This document shows positions 8,585-16,211 of a stretch of 37,643 nt of DNA, piece after piece (the first letter of the stretch is position 1; each line of letters begins with the position of its first letter). The translations under genes were made by a program, and so were the position numbers. Origin of the DNA: JAGXOF01 sp046545575 (GTDB taxonomy: Bacteria > Chloroflexota > Dehalococcoidia > SZUA-161 > SpSt-899). The DNA lies in contig JBKGZM010000014.1 in assembly GCA_046545575.1 (NCBI GenBank), positions 1 to 37,643 of the forward strand. Direction: 5' to 3'. A model generated the notes under the pieces. That model made no database searches, had not been told where the DNA came from, and saw nothing but the letters and a program-made list of their open reading frames with translations.

Positions 8585-8706
8585 GATGCCTCCTTCCGCT
8601 CTCCGCTCAGGAGGGCACGTATTTGATGTACTCGACTAACGTCTGTCTTTGCTTCCACCTCACTGGTCCCGTATGAGCAGACATATTTCATGACATTGCT
8701 CCCGAG

Positions 8707-8925
8707 CTACATGAGCACCATGGCCTTTAATGGACAAGCGCGGACACAGTCGCCACAGCCTTTACAGAGGTTGGGATTGGGCATGGGTGGTTCATACGGG
8801 GCCTCCTGTTGGAGCACGTGCAGTTGACAGGCATCTACAGCCACACAGAGCCCATGATCACATCTCTCGGGATGGCACTTGTTAAAGTCCACCATCGCCT
8901 TAGGTTTAGGCATTGTTACCCTCAC
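8707..8925 (-). CDS. Small two-cluster ferredoxin-like protein
   Basis: The protein has 72 residues from GTG 8925, or 68 from ATG 8913, which has GAGGG just upstream and may be the real start. The C-terminal half carries a classical [4Fe-4S] motif, CKGCGDCVRACP. The N-terminal half has a looser set, C-x4-C-x4-C-x5-C (KCHPERCDHGLCVAVDAC), recalling the first cluster of the ABCE1/RLI ferredoxin domain. It is probably a dicluster electron carrier, but whether the first site binds a cluster is uncertain. It lies between an unrecognised gene and the PEBP gene on the same strand. Confidence 0.75.
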   Translation of the reverse strand: MRVTMPKPKAMVDFNKCHPERCDHGLCVAVDACQLHVLQQEAPYEPPMPNPNLCKGCGDCVRACPLKAMVLM

Positions 8926-8962
8926 TTACCTTCCCGACCAATGTTAATATCCCCTTCCCTTA

Positions 8963-9427
8963 CTATCGGTCTCGTTCAGGTCTCTCCGATATCCAGGCGG
9001 GGAAGGCCAAGCGCACCCCACGAAGCGCCCACCGATACAATCCCCACCATTCATTCCCAATGTGAGCGGCCAATATGGCCTTCACATGCGAACCGGTAGA
9101 CGAAGTGTCCAAAAACACCACTACCTCATTGGTCTCTCGAGCGCTCCTCGCCAGGTCACAGCGCTGGGCAGCAAGCGGCGGCAGTGTTATTTTGCGAGCC
9201 GGTACCTTCACACACCTTACAGAGCTGGAAGCAGGCAAACCCAAGTGACCAAAGAGGATGCGGTCCGGTTTATCAGATGAAACACGATAGATCTGGTCAG
9301 TCGTAATCCCCACCGCTTTCTCGTGCAGGCTTGGCTTTACCTCAGTCACACGAAGCAGATGCCTTGGTCCAATCATCTCTTCCAGCATATGCTTCGAGTT
9401 GTCCGTGATTTCTGCCTCAGGAACCAT
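8963..9427 (-). CDS. Unrecognised 154-residue protein
   Basis: I do not recognise the family. The frame opens at ATG 9427 behind GGGAGCAAG. Codon choice is typical of the neighbouring genes, so it looks like a real coding sequence. The protein appears soluble, with two cysteines and a C-terminal segment rich in W, R and L (NEWWGLYRWALRG). It ends 37 bases before the small ferredoxin gene on the same strand, which suggests co-expression. It could be a truncated member of a larger family. Confidence 0.5.
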   Translation of the reverse strand: MVPEAEITDNSKHMLEEMIGPRHLLRVTEVKPSLHEKAVGITTDQIYRVSSDKPDRILFGHLGLPASSSVRCVKVPARKITLPPLAAQRCDLARSARETNEVVVFLDTSSTGSHVKAILAAHIGNEWWGLYRWALRGVRLAFPAWISERPERDR

Positions 9428-9660
9428 TTTCTTGCTCCCAGGACCAAATTAGTACTCACATCCCGAGTACCTGATTCCATCCATAAAGTATCTTCCAGGA
9501 CAGCACGTACGAGCTCTCGCAGGTAATGTCTTTACTCGGGGGCCCTCTTTATCCATCGGCGACCGATCAATTACTGACAGGACTTGCATCAGCGTAAGCC
9601 ATCCTTTTCTTTTAACGATTCACAGGGGAGATGTCTAGGATGTCAAAAGATTGCCAAAAT

Positions 9661-10104
9661 TCACTCTGTCTTTTGCGATGGTTGTTGCTTGCTCTTACAC
9701 TCTGAGCAGTATCCCTCAAGATAGAGCACAACCTTTCTCACGTCAAAATCGGCAGTGTGTTCAACCTCAGCTACCAGTTGGCTCACCAGAGGATTATCGA
9801 ACTCTAACACCCGGCCACAAGAAGTACACACCATATGATAGTGAGCATTCGATCCTCTTATCTCGTAATAGCACTGTGCTCGATCCAGATGCTGTTCCTC
9901 CACCAACCCCAGCTCCTTAAAGAGCCGCAAACTGCGATAAACGGTGGCCAAGCTTACGCCAGAGTCCTTCTCCGCTGCTCTCCTGTAAAGCTCTTTGGCA
10001 TCAAGATGCCCTTCAGCTTCACGCAAGACATCAAGGACCAAGCGCCGCTGACGCGTTGACGCACGTTCCGTTTGAGAATTGATATCGCTGAGATTGACTC
10101 TCAT
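9661..10104 (-). CDS. Fur/PerR-family transcriptional regulator
   Basis: This is a metal-dependent repressor of 147 residues. The N-terminal winged helix includes TRQRRLVLDVLREAEGHLDAKELYRRA and SLATVYRSLRLFKELGLV. The dimerisation domain carries HYHMVCTSCGRVLEF and a second Cys pair, YCSEC, giving the structural zinc site of Fur, PerR and Zur proteins. The sequence does not tell which metal or peroxide is sensed. The frame can be read back to 10161, but a promoter (10115-10143) lies inside that extension, so the start is placed at ATG 10104, with ATG 10110 as alternative. Either would give an almost leaderless transcript. Confidence 0.9.
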   Translation of the reverse strand: MRVNLSDINSQTERASTRQRRLVLDVLREAEGHLDAKELYRRAAEKDSGVSLATVYRSLRLFKELGLVEEQHLDRAQCYYEIRGSNAHYHMVCTSCGRVLEFDNPLVSQLVAEVEHTADFDVRKVVLYLEGYCSECKSKQQPSQKTE

Positions 10105-10114
10105 TCGCATTAAA

Positions 10115-10143
10115 ATTCTAGCACTTTCGATGTTAATTGTCAA
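10115..10143 (-). promoter_or_regulatory. Sigma-70-type promoter of the Fur-family gene
   Basis: On the minus strand, TTGACA (10143-10138) and TAGAAT (10120-10115) are separated by exactly 17 bases. That is a perfect -35 and a 5/6 -10 match. Transcription would start around 10106-10110, on top of the start codons at 10110 and 10104. Confidence 0.75.
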
Positions 10144-10268
10144 TGTTCCGACTTGAATCATCTAAAATCTAACCGAAACCCTTGCGGTTAAATCATTAAA
10201 AACCTGACCCAAAACGAGGTCATCGAAATGTGGCATAGTTTTGGCACCTTGCCGAGCATAGACAGTAT

Positions 10269-10358
10269 ATCCCGATCTCTTAGTAAGTCAAGGGTATCGG
10301 GCAGAGGCGAATGGCCTCAGGCTTGGGTTGGCCCTTGACTTACCAGCGAGATCGGGAT
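10269..10358. repeat. Large imperfect inverted repeat next to the transposase remnant
   Basis: The left arm (10269-10294, beginning ATCCCGATCTC) is the reverse complement of the right arm (10332-10358, ending GAGATCGGGAT) apart from a 3- versus 4-base middle. A smaller hairpin, GAGGC/GCCTC (10304-10308/10314-10318), sits in the 37-base spacer. It could be two inverted insertion-sequence ends or a structured subterminal region. It lies 89 bases upstream of the transposase fragment. Confidence 0.65.
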
Positions 10359-10447
10359 GGGCACTTGAGTAGCCCGGCAAGGGAAACAAAGAGGAGGAAA
10401 TGAGAAAATAGAGCCGGAGACTATGTTGAAGTAGGAGGTCCGGCTCG

Positions 10448-11110
10448 ATGGAGAAGATGGACATGCATGCCAGGAACGAATATCTGAAAGTGTTGAGGGA
10501 GAGATACTTCAAAGCTAGAACCAAAAGGGAGAAGACGGCGTTACTGGATGAGTACTGTCAGAACACGGGGCAAAACAGGAAGTGCGTGATCGGTAAGATG
10601 TGGTCTGGGGAAGGAACCCATTCCAAGCCACCCAAGGTGAGAGAGCAACGATATGATGGTGAGGTTAAAGCAGTGCTAGCTGAGGTATGGCATATCTTTG
10701 GCTACCCCTGCGGTCAGAGGCTCAAACTGGTTTTGGAGACCGAAGTGGAGAGGCTGAGGGAACTCGGAGAGATTCATTGCTCGGATGAGACGGTGCAGAA
10801 GCTGAAGGAGATAAGCTCAGCAACCATAGACCGGAAGCTGAGGCGCGAGAAGGAAGTAAAGCATCGTGAAAATAGGAAGGGACACCCCAAGCCAGGTAGC
10901 CAGCTCAAGCAAAAGATCGCTATAAGGTTAACGGATTGGGATACCTCTGAGGTAGGGAATGTGGAAGTGGACCTGGTAGAGCATTGTGGCTCTTCTCCTG
11001 AAGGGCCGTTCCTGAATACAGTGAGCTATACCAAACATACCAGGGAAAGAACGGAGGTCAGGAAGTACATCCACATAAGAAATCAAAACCTTGTTCGGTC
11101 AGGTAGTTAA
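10448..11110 (+). pseudogene. Truncated DDE-type transposase (integrase-core family)
   Basis: The frame encodes 220 residues behind AGGAGG. The N-terminal part is the helix-turn-helix region of DDE transposases with an integrase core, and VEVDLVEHCGSSPEGPFLNT contains the first catalytic Asp. The frame then diverges and stops at 11110, so the second Asp and the Glu are missing. Intact relatives are nearly twice this length, so the protein should be inactive. No right-hand inverted repeat or target duplication was found. The exact IS family is not assigned. Confidence 0.75.
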
Positions 11111-11215
11111 ATGACTTGACACGTACGTTTGCGGTGGAGTGAGAATTCGCCTTGTTCTAACTGTCTTCCGCAAGAGGTGATCTGCGACCCTCCTTTGGCG
11201 GGTTTTCAACGCTGG

Positions 11216-11235
11216 ATTCCGGCTTTCGCCGGAAT
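11216..11235. repeat. REP-like palindromic repeat (ATTCCGGC-TTTC-GCCGGAAT)
   Basis: An 8-bp perfect stem around a TTTC loop is embedded in CTGG...GACGA. This form is common as a dispersed intergenic repeat in many bacterial genomes. It lies between the transposase remnant and the 3' end of the methyltransferase gene. Confidence 0.6.
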
Positions 11236-11310
11236 GACGAATTGAGGTGGTACTGCTGCATGGGCGAACGCAAGCTAAATCCCGGAGGAGTGACAGTGCA
11301 ATGAAGGACC

Positions 11311-12003
11311 TTATTTTGTCGCCACGTGAAGGGCAGCTGCGCCCAGGAGCATGCTGTTGAAGGTACCATTGCGGAATCCGGCTTCTTTGAGGATTTCTCC
11401 CAGTTCCTCGGGGCTGTAAAAGTTGCACATGGAATTTGAGAGATACTCGTATGCCGATGGCGATCCTGAAATGAGACGCCCCATAGGTGCCACGACAACT
11501 CTTACATATACATGGAAGAGACGGCGGATTGGTCCGTGTTTGGGCTGGCTTGTTTCCAGCATCACGAATCTCCCGCCCGTCTTGAGGACGCGATAGAACT
11601 CGTGAAGGCAGACCATCAGATGCTCCCTGCTGGTGGTTATGTTACGGGTGGCAAAGGAGATCGTGAGGGCGTCGAAGGAACTGTCCCGGAAGGGCAAATG
11701 TCCGACATCGGCGGAGGTGAAGGCAACGCGCCCGGCCTCGGGCCTGGCCAGCGCCTTCCTCATCATGGGGAGGGAAAAGTCGGCTACTACAATCTGTGTG
11801 CCTGCTTCCGCCAGCCGGGCAAGGCATGCGGTCATCTCACCGGTTCCACCGCAGGCGTCGAGCCACAGGTCTTTGCCGCCCGCTGCTGCGGCCCTGGCCG
11901 CTTTTCTGCGCCAGAGTATGTCCTGGCCGAAGGTCAAGAAGTGGTTCAGGGCTTCGTAGGTGTGGGGAACCTCGGCGAAAATTCTCTGAAGTGTTTGACT
12001 CAT
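11311..12003 (-). CDS. menG: UbiE/MenG-type C-methyltransferase (demethylmenaquinone methyltransferase-like)
   Basis: This 230-residue class I SAM methyltransferase has SAM motif I as LDACGGTGEMT and the UbiE-type N-terminus EVPHTYEALNHFLTFGQDILWRRKA. Later motifs include FDALTISFATRN and EFYRVLKTGGRFVMLE, and the C-terminus has the family's AYEYLSNS segment. UbiE/MenG enzymes perform the last C-methylation of menaquinone, suggesting a quinone-dependent respiratory chain. No other quinone gene is in the window, so a related substrate remains possible. It lies downstream of DUF3786 and holA on the same strand, after a 114-base gap holding a repeat hairpin. Confidence 0.8.
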   Translation of the reverse strand: MSQTLQRIFAEVPHTYEALNHFLTFGQDILWRRKAARAAAAGGKDLWLDACGGTGEMTACLARLAEAGTQIVVADFSLPMMRKALARPEAGRVAFTSADVGHLPFRDSSFDALTISFATRNITTSREHLMVCLHEFYRVLKTGGRFVMLETSQPKHGPIRRLFHVYVRVVVAPMGRLISGSPSAYEYLSNSMCNFYSPEELGEILKEAGFRNGTFNSMLLGAAALHVATK

Positions 12004-12068
12004 GTTGTTTTGTCTTTCCAGTGCGGCGTTCGGGTGGCTGACAGAAGCAGACTAACCTTACCTTACAT

Positions 12069-12103
12069 AGAGATTGCTTTCCGCCAAAGGCGGATTCGCA
12101 ATG
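12069..12103. repeat. Dispersed hairpin repeat, full copy
   Basis: Outer arms ATTGC (12073-12077) and GCAAT (12098-12102) enclose an inner stem TCCGCC/GGCGGA (12080-12085/12089-12094). The left 25 bases (12069-12093) match 16147-16171 at 24 of 25 positions. The element lies between the methyltransferase gene and the DUF3786 gene. Confidence 0.7.
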
Positions 12104-12117
12104 ACAAACGTGGGTTA

Positions 12118-12726
12118 TTACTTCGTCTTGTACCGCTGCATTGTGTTGAAGTAAGTAGCCATCCACCCGAGGTCCTCTGTTGGCAAATACGAGGGAGCAG
12201 CAGCGTCAAAAAGCACGCTCACGGAGGGCTGGACTTCCTCATCACCAAGGTAAAGGACACATGCCAAGGGTATCTTTGGAAAGGCCATGAAACGGAAGGC
12301 AGCATCGCCGGTACGGTTCATTGTTTCTCCTCCAAGCGCGATCGCGCCCCGTTTAAAGCCCTCGATATCATTGCCAAAAGCCCTCAGCAAGGGATTTATG
12401 GTCAGGTTCATGAACCGTGTTTGGAAGTCGGAACTTACCTCAGCTCCAGGTAGGTAGCGATATGTAATCCATTTATCGGCCACAGGCGTGCCATCGGCCT
12501 GTGTTATATAGTGAAGTATAAGCACTTTAAGCTCCTGTGGAGGCTCCTTCTCAGACCCTTCCTCCTCCACCTCAGCCTCGGGGTGGCTTACAAGGAAAGT
12601 CCGGTTAAAAAACTTGACCCTGAATTTCCCTTCAGAAAAGTCGGTGCCGCTCTTGGAAGCTGCCACGTATGGGCTGATCCCTTTGAAGTCCTCTTTTGCT
12701 TTGTTCAACGCGATATCGTATGCCAT
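12118..12726 (-). CDS. DUF3786 domain protein
   Basis: This 202-residue soluble protein matches DUF3786 by ILHYITQADGTPVADKWITYRYLPG, a middle ALGG segment, LACVLYLGDEEVQPSVSVLFDAAAPSYLPTEDLGW and its length. The start at 12726 is chosen because AGGAGG lies 6 bases upstream; an ATG at 12753 would overlap the holA stop. The function is not known. The family is mainly found in anaerobes, often near corrinoid or C1 genes. It is 23 bases downstream of holA and probably co-transcribed. Confidence 0.82.
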   Translation of the reverse strand: MAYDIALNKAKEDFKGISPYVAASKSGTDFSEGKFRVKFFNRTFLVSHPEAEVEEEGSEKEPPQELKVLILHYITQADGTPVADKWITYRYLPGAEVSSDFQTRFMNLTINPLLRAFGNDIEGFKRGAIALGGETMNRTGDAAFRFMAFPKIPLACVLYLGDEEVQPSVSVLFDAAAPSYLPTEDLGWMATYFNTMQRYKTK

Positions 12727-12749
12727 GTTTTTCCTCCTCTTCTTCGCTG

Positions 12750-13733
12750 TCATTTACAGAGATCCGAGACCAGCAGATGCAGGGCTAGCTCTCCCTCCAT
12801 TGCCCCTGTCTTGATGGAGAGGTCAGTATCCAGGAGTCTACGATATATCCCCTCCAGCCGTTCGAATGAATATCCCCTCGCGTTTCTCAATATCTTGTCC
12901 ATCTTCCAATCCTTGAACTCGCCGATTTTGCTGCCGATAGTGTTTTTAGGGATCTTTTGAGAAGTCAATTGCTTTGCCTGGATCAGCAGTCGAAACTCGT
13001 TGGTTATCATGTAAAGCAGATACGCAGGCGGAGTGCCTTCATCCAGGAGTTGTTGCAGGAACTGCGATGCTAGCCCCAATCGTTTCTGTACAATGGCATC
13101 CACTGTGGCGAAGATATTCGATTCCCTGGCGTAGCTTACAAGTGATCTGACATCTGCTTCCTCTATGCGGCGATCTTCCACGTACAGGCAGAGCTTATCG
13201 ATTTCGTTGGCGAGTATCCATAGATTATTTCCTATGAAGTCGATTAAGAGGGACAGGGCGGAGTCGGATATGTCACCTCCACGGCTGGTTACACGGGAAA
13301 GGACCCATTCCCGCAAGCGATCCCCTCTCAGGGGTTGGAATTCCCTGACCTCAGCGACCGGCGACAGTTTCTTCAGGAGCGGATTATCCCGGGATATCTT
13401 ACCCTCCGTCAGGACCAGTATCGTACTCTGAGGCATTCCGGACACACTGTCGGGGAGGGCCTCCCATTCCTTCAGGTCAATCGACTGACCGCGGCGGCGC
13501 TTGTTTCCCCGTTCGAATTGGCCTAATAACCCCTCGACCACCACCAATCGTTTCGGAGACAGGAAGGAGACGCTATTGCAGGCGTTAACAAGCTGGTTGA
13601 GGTTCATTTTATTGCCTTCGAACCAGGTGATATCCGCCTGTGCATCGATTCCACCACATTCATCTTTGATGGTGGAAAACATCTCCTTGATGGAGAAGTC
13701 GTCCTCACCGTGCAGGATGTACAGCATTTTCAC
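12750..13733 (-). CDS. holA: DNA polymerase III delta subunit
   Basis: This 327-residue protein has the HolA layout. An N-terminal AAA+-like domain opens with YILHGEDDFSIKEMF and has LVVVEG and ILVLTEGK strands. A lid domain has LREWVLSRVTSRGG and IGNNLWILANEIDKL. The C-terminal collar domain has FATVDAIVQKRLGLA and DTDLSIKTGAMEGELAL. Delta opens the beta sliding clamp in the clamp-loader complex and, as usual, has no functional P-loop. The partner delta-prime gene lies at 30839. It is transcribed away from ychF, with 150 bases between the start codons. Confidence 0.92.
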   Translation of the reverse strand: MKMLYILHGEDDFSIKEMFSTIKDECGGIDAQADITWFEGNKMNLNQLVNACNSVSFLSPKRLVVVEGLLGQFERGNKRRRGQSIDLKEWEALPDSVSGMPQSTILVLTEGKISRDNPLLKKLSPVAEVREFQPLRGDRLREWVLSRVTSRGGDISDSALSLLIDFIGNNLWILANEIDKLCLYVEDRRIEEADVRSLVSYARESNIFATVDAIVQKRLGLASQFLQQLLDEGTPPAYLLYMITNEFRLLIQAKQLTSQKIPKNTIGSKIGEFKDWKMDKILRNARGYSFERLEGIYRRLLDTDLSIKTGAMEGELALHLLVSDLCK

Positions 13734-13883
13734 AGGACAGGGATTGCGATATAATGTTTCTATGTATTATCCTCTGTCAGCTCCTCACCATGAAGCTGGA
13801 TGGTTACGATTCATTTTAGCATAGCAGGATGGGAAATCTTAAGCCTTTATCTCCTGAGCAACGTCTTTTGGAGTGCTGATTAG

Positions 13884-14984
13884 ATGGAACTTGGAATTCT
13901 GGGACTTCCTAAAAGCGGAAAGACCACCGTTTTCAATGCCCTGACCAGGGGCAGTGCGGAGACTGCTGCTTACTCTACCGGCGCTGTTGCTCCCAATTAT
14001 GGGATAGTGAAGGTGCCGGATGAGCGCCTGGATGTACTTACCCGGATGTTTCAGCCCAAGAAGACCGTTCCTGCTGAGGTGAAGTACACCGACATTGGTG
14101 GGGCGCCGGTGGGGTTTGGGAGGGGGGAAGGAATTGGCGGCGAGTTCCTCGGTCAGCTGAGCCAGGTTGACGCCCTGATCCACGTAGTACGTGTCTTCGA
14201 GGACGAGAACATTCCTCACATACAGGGTAGTGTTGACCCCGAACGCGATATCGGCAATATGGATATGGAGCTGGCCTTCTCCGATATGGCCATTATCGAA
14301 CGGAGAATAAAAAGGATTCAGGATACATTGAAAGGCGCCAAGGGACAGGAGAGGGATGCTCACTTGAAAGAGCAATCGCTGCTGGAGAAGATTAAGTCCC
14401 GTCTGGAAGAAGGCGTGCCCATTCGAGGACAGGAATTGAGCGAACAGGAGTTGAAGTCGCTGAGCAATTACCAGTTTCTCACTGCCAAGCCGCAACTGGT
14501 TTTGCTTAACATAGGAGAGGAAAAGCTCGCTGAGGCCGACTCGATGGAAGAGGGATTCAGGGATAAACTTCAGTACCCTCATTCCGATGCGGTAGCGCTG
14601 TGTGGCAAACTGGAGATGGAACTCGCACAACTGAGTGATGAAGAGGCACAGACGTTTCGAGAGGATATGGGCATTAATGAAGCGGGCCTGAATCGGGCCA
14701 TTGGCCTTTCCTATAAGCTCCTGGGACTTATCTCTTTCTTTACTACCGCTTCCGACGAATTAAGGGCATGGGCTATCCGAAAGGGAACAACTGCTCAGAA
14801 AGCTGCAGGCACAATTCATTCCGATATGGAAAGAGGGTTTATCCGCGCTGAGGTTATCGGATATAATGAGTTAGTGCAAATCGGGAGTATGACCGAGGCG
14901 CGCCACAAGGGCCTTTTACGAATGGAGGGGAAAAATTATATTGTACAGAATGGGGATATCATGACCATACTGTTCAATGTATAA
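13884..14984 (+). CDS. ychF: YchF/OLA1-type GTPase/ATPase
   Basis: This 366-residue protein has the P-loop GLPKSGKTTVFNAL at the N-terminus, the G3 region YTDIGG, a helical coiled-coil insert around 130-190, and the C-terminal TGS-like domain ending in GLLRMEGKNYIVQNGDIMTILFNV. Members usually prefer ATP, bind ribosomes and act in stress responses. The length and domain order are normal. GGAG lies 13 bases upstream of the ATG, which is long for a ribosome site. The gene is monocistronic or leads the nitroreductase gene 56 bases downstream. Confidence 0.93.
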   Translation: MELGILGLPKSGKTTVFNALTRGSAETAAYSTGAVAPNYGIVKVPDERLDVLTRMFQPKKTVPAEVKYTDIGGAPVGFGRGEGIGGEFLGQLSQVDALIHVVRVFEDENIPHIQGSVDPERDIGNMDMELAFSDMAIIERRIKRIQDTLKGAKGQERDAHLKEQSLLEKIKSRLEEGVPIRGQELSEQELKSLSNYQFLTAKPQLVLLNIGEEKLAEADSMEEGFRDKLQYPHSDAVALCGKLEMELAQLSDEEAQTFREDMGINEAGLNRAIGLSYKLLGLISFFTTASDELRAWAIRKGTTAQKAAGTIHSDMERGFIRAEVIGYNELVQIGSMTEARHKGLLRMEGKNYIVQNGDIMTILFNV

Positions 14985-15040
14985 TGTGACTATCAGCGAC
15001 TGAGCAGGACTCGCAATTTGGGGCTTGAAGGAGGCATTCC

Positions 15041-15589
15041 ATGGATGTGCTACAAGCTATAAAGAGCAGGAGAAGTGTTCGTAGACTGAGATCGGACCCG
15101 ATAGAGGAAGAAGTTATTACCACGGTTCTGGAAGCCGGGCGTTGGGCTCCCTCTTGGGCAAATACTCAGTGCTGGGAGTTTGGGGTTGTACGCGATGCCG
15201 AAACGAAGGAAAAACTGGCCGATACTGCCGGCCCCGGTAACCCTGGAGGCGAGGCGATCAGGAATGGTCCTTTGACTATAGTTGTCTGTGGTGAGAAAGG
15301 GAAGGCGGGATGTGAAGGAGGTAAGCCCATTACGGACAAAGGTGACTGGTATATGTTTGATACGGGCCTGGCGATGCAGAATATGATGCTTGCTGCTCAT
15401 GCTCTGGGGCTTGGCTCGGTTGCAATAGGACTGTTTGATGCACAGAAGGCAGGCGAGATACTGGGCGTTCCCCAGAATGTGGACGTGGTGGCGATGCTCC
15501 CTGTTGGCTATCCGGCTGAGGAAGCAAAGGCCCCACGCAGGAAAGAGTTGTCCGAGTGTGTATTTTATGACAAGTATGAGAACAAATGA
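15041..15589 (+). CDS. Nitroreductase-family FMN-dependent oxidoreductase
   Basis: This 182-residue protein has the family's N-terminus MDVLQAIKSRRSVRRLRSDPI, the FMN-contacting APSWANTQ, and AMQNMMLAAHALGLGSVAIGLFD in the core. The substrate cannot be told from sequence; members reduce nitro compounds, quinones or flavins with NAD(P)H. GAAGGAGG precedes the ATG by about 6 bases. It sits between ychF and rplI. The insertion at about 90-105 with C and G residues (CGEKGKAGCEGG) is slightly unusual. Confidence 0.88.
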   Translation: MDVLQAIKSRRSVRRLRSDPIEEEVITTVLEAGRWAPSWANTQCWEFGVVRDAETKEKLADTAGPGNPGGEAIRNGPLTIVVCGEKGKAGCEGGKPITDKGDWYMFDTGLAMQNMMLAAHALGLGSVAIGLFDAQKAGEILGVPQNVDVVAMLPVGYPAEEAKAPRRKELSECVFYDKYENK

Positions 15590-15650
15590 TGTCGGTATGG
15601 GGATTGTGTGAGATAAATTGCCAAAAAGTTTACAACGAAGGTAGGTGGTC

Positions 15651-16142
15651 ATGAAGGTTATTTTTACTCAGGATGTGCCCAGCGTGGCAAGTAGTGGCGA
15701 GGTCAAGGATGTAGCAAACGGCTACGCGAGGAACTATCTATTGCCCAAGGGGTTCGCGGTGGTAGCTACGCGAGGGGAGATGGAGCGTGTGGAGGCCCAA
15801 CAACGTGCGAAAGCCCGGCAGATGGAAGAGGAGACAAAGGAGGCTCAGGCACTGGCCGAATCCCTGGAAGGTGTTTCCCTTGTTTTCCCCAAGAAGGTCA
15901 GGTCAAATACTGACAGCATTTATGGCTCAGTCTCTGGTGTAGCGATTTCCCAGCAGCTCAAACGTATGGGGTACAATGTTGACAAGAATATGGTGAATTT
16001 GGATGAACCTATTCGCAAGCTGGGCACTGAGAAGGTTGAACTTCAACTGGCGAAGGATGTGACTGCGAGTATAAGCGTTACCGTAGAGCCGGAAGAAGAG
16101 GGGGCCGAGAAGACTACTGCAGGAGAGAGCGGGGAGGAATAG
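15651..16142 (+). CDS. rplI: 50S ribosomal protein L9
   Basis: The 163-residue protein begins MKVIFTQDVPSVASSGEVKDVANGYARNYLLPKGFAV, the L9 N-terminal RNA-binding domain, followed by the long connecting helix and the C-terminal domain. The acidic tail (EPEEEGAEKTTAGESGEE) is longer than in many homologues. ATG 15651 is favoured over GTG 15645 because AGGTGG lies immediately before it. rplI followed by dnaB is a common order in bacteria. Confidence 0.95.
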   Translation: MKVIFTQDVPSVASSGEVKDVANGYARNYLLPKGFAVVATRGEMERVEAQQRAKARQMEEETKEAQALAESLEGVSLVFPKKVRSNTDSIYGSVSGVAISQQLKRMGYNVDKNMVNLDEPIRKLGTEKVELQLAKDVTASISVTVEPEEEGAEKTTAGESGEE

Positions 16143-16146
16143 GAAA

Positions 16147-16171
16147 AGAGATTGCTTTCCGCCATAGGCGG
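16147..16171. repeat. Dispersed hairpin repeat, half copy upstream of dnaB
   Basis: These 25 bases match 12069-12093 at 24 positions and hold the CCGCC-ATA-GGCGG stem, but the right-hand ATTCGCAAT half is lost. The copy starts 4 bases after the rplI stop. It supplies a misleading TTG (16152) in frame with dnaB. Confidence 0.65.
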
Positions 16172-16198
16172 GGCGGCTACAGAAAAAAGGTCCATCTC

Positions 16199-16203
16199 AG
16201 GAG
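16199..16203 (+). promoter_or_regulatory. Ribosome-binding site deciding the dnaB start
   Basis: AGGAG at 16199-16203 lies 8 bases before GTG 16212. This supports that GTG as the dnaB start rather than the upstream in-frame TTG inside the repeat. Confidence 0.7.
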
Positions 16204-16211
16204 TAAAGACA

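Noticed and set aside
11512..12453. Long plus-strand open frame (313 codons) opposite menG and the DUF3786 gene
   Set aside because: It is antisense to two recognisable genes, has no family features and no ribosome site; it is a shadow of GC-rich codons.
13839..14630. Minus-strand open frame of 263 codons opposite ychF
   Set aside because: It lies fully within the clear YchF coding sequence and shows no protein family features.
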